A stretch of DNA of 21,779 nucleotides from Candidatus Sabulitectum sp. (GTDB taxonomy: Bacteria; Fermentibacterota; Fermentibacteria; Fermentibacterales; JCC-6), in the NCBI GenBank assembly GCA_029940175.1, contig JAOZRM010000019.1:1-21779 (forward strand), read 5' to 3'. The position numbers and the translations under genes are program-made. This document shows, piece after piece, positions 1-7,947 of this stretch (its first letter is position 1; each line of letters begins with the position of its first letter). Below the pieces are notes generated by a model. That model had not been told where the DNA came from, did no database searches, and saw only the letters and a list, made by a program, of their open reading frames with translations.

Positions 1-6
1 GATGCA

Positions 7-20
7 GGTCAAGCTTGACC
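7..20. repeat. 14-bp perfect palindrome upstream of the envelope-motor operon
   Basis: The sequence GGTCAAGCTTGACC is a perfect inverted repeat with two 7-bp arms and no spacer. It lies about 80 bp upstream of the first gene of the operon and its right half overlaps a possible -35 hexamer (TTGACC, 15-20). That position would suit an operator for a dimeric repressor, but this is inference from geometry. A chance palindrome, or the tail of an element beginning outside the window, is equally possible. Confidence 0.35.
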
Positions 21-45
21 GAGCCTGTTCTGTTGGTGATATTAT
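15..45 (+). promoter_or_regulatory. possible promoter of the envelope-motor operon
   Basis: TTGACC at 15-20 is followed after 17 bases by GATATT (38-43), or after 19 bases by TATTAT (40-45). The -35 is close to the sigma70 consensus; both -10 choices are imperfect. Transcription would start near 50, giving a leader of about 50 bases before the first gene. No other promoter-like site is evident upstream of 101 within the window, but the window begins here, so readthrough from outside cannot be excluded. Confidence 0.35.
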
Positions 46-100
46 GTGCGCTTAGACGGAAGTTAGTGTAGTGTATGTTCTGGCAACTTGGAGGAATTCT

Positions 101-1078
101 ATGCGTTTTTCACTCTGGCTTCTACCTGTGTGTACAGTTGCTGTATTTGCGGGTTCCCTTCCATACGCATACGGTGGTGTAATCAACGCTCCTGATGCCT
201 ACGTACTAGAACACACAGAGGTTGAAGTCGGCATTGCCGCATCTGCCTTTTCGTTTGAGGATTCTCTGGGTAATTCAGACAGCGATGTTAAGCTTACCGG
301 GTACCTTAAATTCGGAATATTGAGTTACGGTGATATAGGCGTCGCCTACCTTGCAGATGGTGGGCTGGTTATTAATGCAAAGGTAGCAATTTTAAAAGAA
401 GGAATAGCAGTTCCGGCATTTGCTCTTGGTGTTCAGAACGGTATTGGTCCCGAACATGTAGACTGCTTTTCCGGCACACCGGGAGTACCCGATTCTACAG
501 GTCGTATACCTGGTATCTGGGACGAAGATGGCATGTACAACTATGCGCACACCCAGAACTGGTCAGTTTACGGTGTTGCATCCAAAGATATGCGCTACTT
601 AATGGGAATACCTGTGACTGTTAACCTTGGCATCGGCATAGGTCGTTTTGTTGGAGTTGTGGACTCAGGCGCTCTTGGGATAGGCAGCTCCATTGCCAAT
701 GGCCTGTTTGGTTCTATGGTATGGGAACCGGGTGAGGATTTTTCCCTTGCATTTGAAATGGACGGCAGAGATTTTAACCTTGGGATGAATTACGCCGTTG
801 GCAAGCATGTTGATCTTCACCTTGCCTGGGCTGAACTGGAACAGACTCTTTTTGCTCCTGTAGGCCAGAACAGGCAGGATGTAATGCAGAATTCCAAAAT
901 CACTATTGCTATTTCTTCAAGGTTCGGTCCTTTGCTGGGAGCAGGCCGTCTTGAACTTGAGAGAGAGCAGCAGCGTATCGAGAGAGCTAGAACGAGGCTT
1001 GACGAGCTAGAAGCACGGCGCAGAGCTGCCGAATCCGAGCTTCAGAGACTTCGTGATCTCCTCGATGAGCCCAGGTAG
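101..1078 (+). CDS. exported beta-barrel-like protein with C-terminal coiled coil
   Basis: This 325-residue protein has a Sec signal peptide (about residues 1-25, hydrophobic core followed by an Ala/Gly-rich region). The body, about 30-280, is rich in Gly and aromatic residues with alternating hydrophobic strands, for example around YLKFGILSYGDIGVAYLADG, as in outer-membrane beta-barrels of the YjbH or Glt type. The last 40 residues (about 285-325) are a highly charged heptad-type helix rich in Arg, Glu and Leu, which could reach into the periplasm and contact the next gene's product, itself starting with a coiled coil. I chose ATG 101 because GGAGG at 91-95 sits correctly before it; the in-frame ATG at 71 lacks a ribosome binding site. 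It is the first gene of the operon, 8 bases before the TPR gene. The barrel assignment is inferred from pattern, not from a recognised family. Confidence 0.75.
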   Translation: MRFSLWLLPVCTVAVFAGSLPYAYGGVINAPDAYVLEHTEVEVGIAASAFSFEDSLGNSDSDVKLTGYLKFGILSYGDIGVAYLADGGLVINAKVAILKEGIAVPAFALGVQNGIGPEHVDCFSGTPGVPDSTGRIPGIWDEDGMYNYAHTQNWSVYGVASKDMRYLMGIPVTVNLGIGIGRFVGVVDSGALGIGSSIANGLFGSMVWEPGEDFSLAFEMDGRDFNLGMNYAVGKHVDLHLAWAELEQTLFAPVGQNRQDVMQNSKITIAISSRFGPLLGAGRLELEREQQRIERARTRLDELEARRRAAESELQRLRDLLDEPR

Positions 1079-1086
1079 GTTCAGAA

Positions 1087-4000
1087 ATGGGCTCTCGAAT
1101 TAAGTTGTTCATATTCCTTCTTATGTTGTTCATCATGAACACGTCCGTCTTGGCGCAGATCCCTGATCCACTTGCAGAGGACGAGGCAGCTGGGGAGATC
1201 AGCATTGTTTTGCAAAGGGCACAGGAAGAACTGGAGAATCTGGAAAGCCAGATAATGCGCGAGGAAGAGCGGCTGGCTAGAATTGAAGCTGAACTTATAC
1301 AGCTTCGTCGGCAGCGTTCTATTCTTTTCAGTGCCCAGTCCGCATTCGAGCTGGGCGAAGAGCTTTATACCAGTGGATCTATTGTCTGGGCCCGGGATGC
1401 TTTCGTTTCTGTTGTTGAGAATTTCCCGGAATCTGATTACTACGATGCGGCTCTGTTCCGTCTTGAACTTATTTGTTTCGAATTGCAGGATTACGAGATA
1501 GCGGTGAGTTTTTATGACCAGCTCAGGGAAGTTTCTCCCGGATTTGAATACGCTGATATTGCCGTTATCGTCGGAGGGCTGGCGAAATATCATATGGGTG
1601 AGTTTGCCAATGCCAGAACTACATTGCAACAGATAGCCTCTTCCAGCGAACATTCTTCACTCGCTGCTTATCTTATCGCAGTAACTTACGTGGCGGAAGA
1701 GAATACTCAGGCTGCTATTACAGAGCTTCACAGAGTAATTGATCAGGCTGGACGGGGTGAATCCGGCATTGCCGACAGAGCAAGAATTGCAATCGCACAG
1801 ATTCATGTCGATCAGGGAGAGCTTGATCTGGCTTCTGAGGAGTACAGGAAGGTTTCACCTTTCAGTGCATATTATGATGTTGCTATGCTTGGCCTAACCT
1901 GGACTTATATGCGCCAGGAACAGTATCAGGACGCTTACAATCTTGCAGAAAGAGTTATTGAAGAAATGCCCGGCACTGAACTTTTCAGCGAGTTCGAGCT
2001 TGCCATGGCCAATTGCGCTCTTGGAGCCCAGGATATTGATATTGCTATTTCCATGTACAGACAGCTAATGGCAGATTACGGAACCTCCAGTGATTTTTAC
2101 GATTCCTTCCGTTCCGGTGAGGATGTAGCGGACCAGTATGCCTCCGAGAGGGATAGACTGGACAGGATACGACTGGGGCTCACAGAGCTAAAAGAGGAAG
2201 CTTACATGCAGGGAGACATGGAGCTTGTTGCTCTTATTGAGGCCGAAGAGGCCTCTCTCAGAGCTCTTTTTGTAGACATCTCAGGATTCGAAGCATCTCT
2301 TTCCATGCCTGTGGGAATGGATTCCGAGTCCATGCTCCAGGAAATGAACAGGCTCATCGCAGCCTCCAGAGCCAGTTCTGAACGGCTCGCACTGGAAATA
2401 GAGAATACTCAGACTATTGCTGATTATGCCGGAAGTGAAGCTGACAGGCAGGAACTTTTACAGTTGGAAGAAGAGGTTTCTCGAATTCGTCTTGCCTTGC
2501 AGGATCTTGCCAGCAAGATGGATTCTGGTATGGCTGCCGATCATGACTGGATGCAGGAAACACAGTACGGCATAGCAATTGCAACGTTTATTGACAGAGA
2601 GCTTAAGCGTGATTCACTTACCTATCTTGGTGCGTACTACAATGCAAAGATTGCAGACAGTTATGCCGAAGGAGACAGCACTAGAGCTGAGGCCCTCAGT
2701 GAGCAGAGACGTTCCGAAACAATTTCTCTTCAGGGCAGAATTGATGAGTCCGGAATTGAATGCGCCAGTTACTTTGAAGAGTATCTTGCACATTACCCGG
2801 AGAGCAGATTTACTGCGGATATATACGTACGTCTTGCACAGCTCTATTATGAGATCGACAAGAACACTTATCTAGACAGAACGGCCACAGCCGGAGGAGA
2901 TTTCATTCCGGCGGATTACTCCAGAACTATTGAGCTTTACCAGAAAGTTCTTAATCAGTATCCCAACAGTGGTGTAGAGGATATCGCACTGTATTCTCTG
3001 GGTTATGCACTTAATGAAATGGGTGATCCCGAAGGCGCAGTGAGTAGCTACAGACGTCTTCTCGCAGAATTCCCAGAAAGCCCACTTGCCCCGGAAACTT
3101 ATCTTAGAGCCGGAGATTTTTTCTTTGATTCTTTTGAATTTGACAGTGCATTTGTGTTCTACAATAAGATACTTGATTATCCTGATGCAGGATCTACTGT
3201 ATACCAGTTCGGTATTTACAAACTTGGCTGGACTGCTTATCTGCTCAATGAGTATGAGCACTCAATTGCTCTGTTCGGATATCTCATCAGGGACAGTCGA
3301 AGAATGGATGACCTGGGGCTTGAAAGACGGACGGATATGGTGAATGAGGCTGTTGAGTATCTTGCCCATGACTTTATGGAGCAGAAATCAGGTCCTCCTG
3401 TTCAGCTTGCAACTAATTTCCTGGATTCGTTCGACGACGAGCAGGTAACAGTGGACGTTCTTACTCAGATGGGGGATTTCTATATTGAGCAGGGATTCTG
3501 GCTGGAATCGATAGAGGCTTATCAGTCACTTCTTCAAAGAGATCCATACAGCCCGGAAGCTCCTTTCATTCAGTCCAGAATTGCTGTAGCATATGAGGGG
3601 TCAGGAGACTTCGCCAGCGCTGCCATGGCCCGAGAAATGATCGTGGAGAAGTATGGTACACAGAGTGAATGGGCCAGCATGTCCGGAGACTCTTCAATAT
3701 TCGCTGAGGTGGATTCTCTCAGAGCTTCAGCACTGGAGAACTCCATTCAATACCATGCTCAGCAGGTATCCGAGTCAGAGGGGGATTCTCAGATTGCTGC
3801 TCAGAGTTATCTAAGTCTCATTGAAAAAATAGAGCTTTATCTTACTGAATACGGTGACTCCAGACAGGCCTATGATTTCCGATTCCTCCTTGGTGATTCT
3901 TACTACAACACCGGAAATCTGACCAGGGCAGGAGATATCTACCTCGAGGTTGTGTATGACAGTACTTCTGCTCAGAGTCGCGAGGGGGCGGCTGGCAACG

Positions 4001-5511
4001 CGTTCAGCTCCTATTTTGAGGCTTACGGCCAGGCTGGAGCTGACAGTATTTACCTTCGGGCGAAGATGCATGAGATCGGTGTATACTATGCCGACAACTA
4101 TCCTGCTGGAGATTATGCAGCCCAATTCCTCTTTGCTGATGCTGGAAATCACTACAATGCACTTGATTATCCCATTGCCCGTTACTCTTATATGAGAGTT
4201 TACAATGAATTTCCAAACTCGGAGTACACAGCCCGTTCAGCAAGATTCCTTGCTGCCGCCTTTGAGGCTGAGCAGATGTTTTCTGACGCAGAAACATGGT
4301 ACGGAAGGGCAGCAGATGCAGCAGCAATAACCGGTGAAGACCTGGGGGCCGATGTTGCGGCTCTTGCGGCAGCTGTTTCATACAGGGATGCAGAAGCTCT
4401 TGCGCAGTCGGATGATACAGAGTCTCTACTTATTGCTGCAGCAAGGTATGAGGAGTCTGCCCGGTCTCACCCGGGGACAGACGTGGCCCCTGTTGCTTTG
4501 TATGATGCCGGTGAGACATATGGAAAAGCCGGAGATATAACCAGTGCTATCAGAGTATTTACTGAACTGGCCAACACTTATCCGGAAGCACCTCAGGCAC
4601 CAGAGGGAATGATGAGGGCAGCCTATCTTGCAATGGAAGCAGAACACTTCATTCTTGCCGGAGATACCTATCTGGAGGCTTACAATCGTTTCCCAATGGC
4701 CGAGGGCATGCATACTGCCTTGTACAGTGCAGCTGTGACTTACGAAAGCGGGGGAGCTGATGGGCTCGCCATTGGTGTGTATAACAGGATCATTTCTGAG
4801 CAGGCTGCTTCACCTGAGACCATGGTAATTGCCCTGGGTAAAACAGGTGACTATCTTTTTAATGCTAATGACTACATTGGTGCACAGGAAAAGTATATTG
4901 CCTGCGTTGAAACTTACGATATGTACCGTGAAGGTCCTACTGCTGATGCTGCGAGAAGTGCATTCCGTATAGGTGAGATAATCAGATTCAGTTATGAGAA
5001 CATGATAGTTACGCCGGATAATGTTCAGCAGAAGGCTCAGCTGAAAGGTGAAGTCGAGAGCTGGTATGGCAAATCTCTTACTTACAACGTAGATGTCTGG
5101 TTTATGGCCTCCTGCGTAAGAGCAGGAGAGTTGTATGAGGACTTTGCCAATGCAGTTGCATTCATGGATCCCCCTCCAGGATTGCCGGATGAAGCAATTG
5201 ATGAATTTTATAATCAGCTGTATCTACAGTTTTATGAGCCTGAGGTGCAAAAAGCAATTAATATTTACATAACCGCTGTGGAAAAAGCGGTTTCAGCCGG
5301 AGTCAGTAACGAATGGGTGGAACAAGCTGCAGACAACCTGGAATTGCTTGCTCCTGGAACAGTTTCAACTCTTGGGCTTCCTGGCTATGAAATTGAGGTG
5401 TTTGTACCCGAACCTGTTGATGAAACAGGTACTTCTGGCGGAGAGCCAGTGGATCAGACTGGTGAAACTGTACCGGAGGAGACTGCTTCAGGAGAGGAGG
5501 CTGGTCAGTGA
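1087..5511 (+). CDS. giant secreted tetratricopeptide-repeat protein
   Basis: This 1474-residue exported protein begins with a clear signal peptide (residues 1-24, ending VLAQ). It continues with a charged coiled coil (about 35-78), many TPR-type helical hairpins, a second coiled-coil stretch (about 350-480) and a further long TPR array up to about residue 1430. TPR signatures are repeated pairs of the kind YDAALFRL / EYAIAVSFY and ALYSLGYALNEMGDPEGAVS, ending in the typical Pro-Asn/Pro-Glu-Ser turns. The C-terminus (last 40 residues) is a Glu/Thr/Gly/Pro-rich disordered tail. TPR arrays are protein-binding scaffolds, so the likely role is a periplasmic structural rod of the envelope complex encoded downstream. 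Similar large TPR proteins (GltD/AgmU, GltI; also YbgF/CpoB in Tol systems) accompany ExbB/ExbD-type motors. Its stop overlaps the start of the next gene. There is no sign of a frameshift. Confidence 0.85.
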   Translation: MGSRIKLFIFLLMLFIMNTSVLAQIPDPLAEDEAAGEISIVLQRAQEELENLESQIMREEERLARIEAELIQLRRQRSILFSAQSAFELGEELYTSGSIVWARDAFVSVVENFPESDYYDAALFRLELICFELQDYEIAVSFYDQLREVSPGFEYADIAVIVGGLAKYHMGEFANARTTLQQIASSSEHSSLAAYLIAVTYVAEENTQAAITELHRVIDQAGRGESGIADRARIAIAQIHVDQGELDLASEEYRKVSPFSAYYDVAMLGLTWTYMRQEQYQDAYNLAERVIEEMPGTELFSEFELAMANCALGAQDIDIAISMYRQLMADYGTSSDFYDSFRSGEDVADQYASERDRLDRIRLGLTELKEEAYMQGDMELVALIEAEEASLRALFVDISGFEASLSMPVGMDSESMLQEMNRLIAASRASSERLALEIENTQTIADYAGSEADRQELLQLEEEVSRIRLALQDLASKMDSGMAADHDWMQETQYGIAIATFIDRELKRDSLTYLGAYYNAKIADSYAEGDSTRAEALSEQRRSETISLQGRIDESGIECASYFEEYLAHYPESRFTADIYVRLAQLYYEIDKNTYLDRTATAGGDFIPADYSRTIELYQKVLNQYPNSGVEDIALYSLGYALNEMGDPEGAVSSYRRLLAEFPESPLAPETYLRAGDFFFDSFEFDSAFVFYNKILDYPDAGSTVYQFGIYKLGWTAYLLNEYEHSIALFGYLIRDSRRMDDLGLERRTDMVNEAVEYLAHDFMEQKSGPPVQLATNFLDSFDDEQVTVDVLTQMGDFYIEQGFWLESIEAYQSLLQRDPYSPEAPFIQSRIAVAYEGSGDFASAAMAREMIVEKYGTQSEWASMSGDSSIFAEVDSLRASALENSIQYHAQQVSESEGDSQIAAQSYLSLIEKIELYLTEYGDSRQAYDFRFLLGDSYYNTGNLTRAGDIYLEVVYDSTSAQSREGAAGNAFSSYFEAYGQAGADSIYLRAKMHEIGVYYADNYPAGDYAAQFLFADAGNHYNALDYPIARYSYMRVYNEFPNSEYTARSARFLAAAFEAEQMFSDAETWYGRAADAAAITGEDLGADVAALAAAVSYRDAEALAQSDDTESLLIAAARYEESARSHPGTDVAPVALYDAGETYGKAGDITSAIRVFTELANTYPEAPQAPEGMMRAAYLAMEAEHFILAGDTYLEAYNRFPMAEGMHTALYSAAVTYESGGADGLAIGVYNRIISEQAASPETMVIALGKTGDYLFNANDYIGAQEKYIACVETYDMYREGPTADAARSAFRIGEIIRFSYENMIVTPDNVQQKAQLKGEVESWYGKSLTYNVDVWFMASCVRAGELYEDFANAVAFMDPPPGLPDEAIDEFYNQLYLQFYEPEVQKAINIYITAVEKAVSAGVSNEWVEQAADNLELLAPGTVSTLGLPGYEIEVFVPEPVDETGTSGGEPVDQTGETVPEETASGEEAGQ

Positions 5512-5942
5512 CACGTTTGTATTCTGTTATATTGCTTGTGCTGACCTGTACCACTGTGTACGGCCAGGGAGCAACCATGGAAGGTGGCAGACTTATCCTT
5601 GAAGAAATAACGATTCAGGGAGAGTTACGCACTCCGCAGGCTTTGTTTCTTATGTTGAAGAGTACGCCGAATTTAAGCAACGTTCTTCTTGAAAGGAGCT
5701 TTTTGGAAGATGTTGTAAGACCGATTTATCCAGGGGCTTTCGCATCTGAAACAAGTTTTTCACTTGCGGCCAGGCAATCAAATGCCATGCCGATTTATAT
5801 AAGGTACGGTTCTGTTGCTGTTCTCGGTGGGCTAAGTGCCTGGAAATACTCAGATGGAGATAGCAGCACAGGCACGGTATTCGCGGTTATGGCCGGTCTT
5901 GATATTATAGGTAATTTACTGTATGATCTTATAGGTCAATAG
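5508..5942 (+). CDS. small exported protein of the motor operon
   Basis: This 144-residue protein starts at GTG 5508, overlapping the TPR gene's stop as GTGA, with a GGAGAGGAGG ribosome binding site just upstream, so translation is probably coupled. Residues 1-20 form a signal peptide (cleavage near VYGQ). The segment ILEEITIQGELRTPQALFLM looks like a beta strand, a Gly turn, a Pro-Gln and a helix. I have an unsupported impression that similar short modules accompany AgmX-type TonB proteins. The C-terminal 40 residues are hydrophobic and Gly-rich, and may be two short membrane-associated helices. I do not recognise the family. Its conserved place between the TPR protein and the ExbB subunit suggests a component or chaperone of the complex. 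Confidence 0.75.
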   Translation: MTRLYSVILLVLTCTTVYGQGATMEGGRLILEEITIQGELRTPQALFLMLKSTPNLSNVLLERSFLEDVVRPIYPGAFASETSFSLAARQSNAMPIYIRYGSVAVLGGLSAWKYSDGDSSTGTVFAVMAGLDIIGNLLYDLIGQ

Positions 5943-5975
5943 ATTAACAAAAAGGTTAAAGAGAGGAGTTCCTTG

Positions 5976-6845
5976 ATGCGTGGAAACTTGTTTCCCCTGC
6001 TTATAGCTTTGGCTATTCTGGTTTTTCCTGGTACTATTCTTGCACAGACAGAGGAAGTGGCAGAAGCCGATTCTACTGTTGTAGCTGAGGGTGATTCTAC
6101 TGCTACTGATTCCACTGCAGTTGAGGAAGCTATTGTAGAGGAAGAAGTTGTACCAGACACAACGAATGTTGATGAGGTTGTTGAGGAAGAAGTTGAGGAA
6201 GTAAAGGGTAGTTTTTTCAGTAATTTTGCAACCTTCTTCCGCCAGGGTGGACCTGCCATGTGGGCCATTCTTTTCTTTTTCGGAGTTGGAATAGTAATTT
6301 TTATTGAGAGACTGATTTTCCTTTTCGGCACAGCAAAGGCCAAACCGGAGCAGCTTATGGCAAAAATTGCTTCCCTTATCCGAAAGGGCAGCATTGAAGG
6401 AGCCATTGCCGCAACCAGTGAAGAGAAATCGCCGCTGGCTAAGATCATTGAAGCAGCCTTGCGAAACTACAAGGGAACAGAGCGCGACATTCAGAATGCG
6501 GTTGATGAGATGGCGCTTGCTGAGCTTCCAAGGATCAATGCAAGAATAAGTTACCTTGGTATGTTAGCGAATGTATCTACAATGGTTGGTTTGCTGGGAA
6601 CTATTTTCGGTCTTATTGCTGCCTTCGCAGCAGTGGCAGCAGCTGACCCTGAGCAGAAGAGTGTTCTTCTTGCAAACGGTATTTCTCAGGCAATGAATAC
6701 CACTGCCTTTGGACTTATTGCAGCGATTCCCATGCTTCTTGCACACTCCATACTTACTGCAAAAGCCGATTCACTCGTGGATGATATTGATCGGTACAGT
6801 GTTATGGTTATGAATATGCTTGCTCAAGCTAGAAGGGAAGCCTGA
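5976..6845 (+). CDS. ExbB/TolQ/MotA-family proton channel subunit with signal peptide and acidic linker
   Basis: This 289-residue inner-membrane subunit belongs to the MotA/TolQ/ExbB family, which forms the pentameric stator around an ExbD-type dimer and couples the proton gradient to mechanical work. Three membrane segments are visible: about 93-117, 193-222 and 236-262. The family motifs GLLGTIFGLIAAF and NTTAFGLIAAIP, with the Thr residues that line the proton path, are intact. Unlike E. coli ExbB it has a signal peptide (1-24, ILAQ) and then a 55-residue Glu/Asp/Ser/Thr linker with DST repeats, probably in the periplasm. I chose ATG 5976 over the adjacent TTG 5973 because GAGGAG at 5963-5968 is correctly spaced. 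The stop overlaps the next start as TGATG. TolQ, AglR and ExbB cannot be told apart from the sequence alone. Confidence 0.9.
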   Translation: MRGNLFPLLIALAILVFPGTILAQTEEVAEADSTVVAEGDSTATDSTAVEEAIVEEEVVPDTTNVDEVVEEEVEEVKGSFFSNFATFFRQGGPAMWAILFFFGVGIVIFIERLIFLFGTAKAKPEQLMAKIASLIRKGSIEGAIAATSEEKSPLAKIIEAALRNYKGTERDIQNAVDEMALAELPRINARISYLGMLANVSTMVGLLGTIFGLIAAFAAVAAADPEQKSVLLANGISQAMNTTAFGLIAAIPMLLAHSILTAKADSLVDDIDRYSVMVMNMLAQARREA

Positions 6846-7405
6846 TGGCTAAAGCGGTATCCGGGCGGAGTAGAACTGGGAAGCATCTTGAAGAGATCGA
6901 TCTTCTTCCAATAATGAACCTTTTCTGCTGCATTATCCCGTTTCTGCTCATGAGTGCTTCTTTCCTTGAAGTTGTTGTAATTGAGATGGCTCAAACAGAA
7001 GGTATCAGCACCAGCGGTGCCGGAGCCACGGCAAACTTGATGCGATCTGAAGAGGACAGACTTCAGCCCAAGATTATTATAACGGATGAAGAATTGTTTA
7101 TTGGTACGGTCAGCGGAAGTGCCCATGTGTGTTATGCTTTAGAGACAGAGTTAAACGGGGAAATGATCATTACCTTTCCCTGGGACTCTCTGACGGTGGC
7201 TATTACCGAGGTGCATGACATATTAACAGAGGCTTATCCGCAGATTGAGTTCCATAAAATCACCATTCTCACCGTTGAAGAAACACGGTATGATAACATT
7301 ATTCAGGCCATAGACATCGCAATAGCGGCTGGATTCGATCAGCCTGGGTTGCAGGTGGCCCCTACGGCTTCGGTGACCTCAGCAATGCGTGGAGGTGGTA
7401 ACTGA
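6845..7405 (+). CDS. ExbD/TolR-family subunit 1, lacking the essential Asp
   Basis: This 186-residue protein has the ExbD/TolR plan: short cytoplasmic N-terminus, one membrane helix (about 18-47) and a periplasmic alpha/beta domain (about 75-165). The helix start IDLLPIMNLFCCIIPFLLM aligns with the family pattern around T-P-L-I-D. The protonatable Asp of the family (Asp25 in E. coli ExbD) is Asn25 here, encoded by AAC. The start Asp19 lies outside the expected position. The protein is therefore unlikely to carry protons itself and may partner the second ExbD protein, which keeps its Asp. The C-terminus is a short Gly-rich tail. Start and stop both overlap the neighbouring genes as TGATG, indicating coupled translation. 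Confidence 0.88.
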   Translation: MAKAVSGRSRTGKHLEEIDLLPIMNLFCCIIPFLLMSASFLEVVVIEMAQTEGISTSGAGATANLMRSEEDRLQPKIIITDEELFIGTVSGSAHVCYALETELNGEMIITFPWDSLTVAITEVHDILTEAYPQIEFHKITILTVEETRYDNIIQAIDIAIAAGFDQPGLQVAPTASVTSAMRGGGN

Positions 7406-7947
7406 TGAGTATGCCTTCCAAGCGTCATGTACCTCTTCTACTTGGCTCAGGAAAATCAGTTGCTGTCAGTCATGGAAAAGACAAGAAGGTTACGCTTTCC
7501 CTCACATCCATGATTGATATGTTCACTATTCTTCTTGTTTTCCTTCTGAAGAGTTATTCAACAGATGGTCAGCTTGTTACTGTTAGCGACCAGCTTATTT
7601 TACCCAAAGCCCGAGTAGAGAAGAAGGTTGAGTTGAAACTTGATATTCAAGTTAACAATTCTTTCATAGTTGTTGACGGCGATCCAATTGTTGCCGTTAC
7701 AGATGATCTGCTCAACTCCGGGAATTCAATACCTGAACTCGTCACTCGCCTTCGTGATCACATGGAATATTCCAGACTAACCAGAGGTACACTTAATGAA
7801 GAGGATACGAAGATCAACATCCAGGGAGATGTGGGCATTCCGGCGATACTTCTTCAGAGAGTAATGGCAAGTTGTTCGGAAGCCGGTTATGTCGGGCAGA
7901 ATCTGGCTGTGATCAAGGAGGAGCCAGCTGAAGGTGGTGAAGTCTGA
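7405..7947 (+). CDS. ExbD/TolR-family subunit 2, proton-carrying Asp present
   Basis: This 180-residue protein is a second, divergent ExbD/TolR subunit. After a basic N-terminus (1-29) the membrane helix (about 31-50) contains LTSMIDMFTILLVFLLKSY, with Asp38 at the conserved proton-binding position. The periplasmic part shows the family's strand pattern with LPKA near residue 66 and a C-terminal segment (about 138-172) matching the usual end of ExbD domains. A GGAGGT ribosome binding site (7391-7396) precedes the start, which overlaps the previous stop as TGATG; the stop overlaps the next start the same way. Two ExbD-type proteins with one ExbB-type protein is also the AglR/AglQ/AglS arrangement of Myxococcus motility motors. 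Confidence 0.9.
   Translation: MSMPSKRHVPLLLGSGKSVAVSHGKDKKVTLSLTSMIDMFTILLVFLLKSYSTDGQLVTVSDQLILPKARVEKKVELKLDIQVNNSFIVVDGDPIVAVTDDLLNSGNSIPELVTRLRDHMEYSRLTRGTLNEEDTKINIQGDVGIPAILLQRVMASCSEAGYVGQNLAVIKEEPAEGGEV

Noticed and set aside
1081..1653. 190-codon open frame opposite the TPR gene
   Set aside because: Antisense shadow of a strong coding frame; no signal peptide, motif or ribosome binding site supports it.
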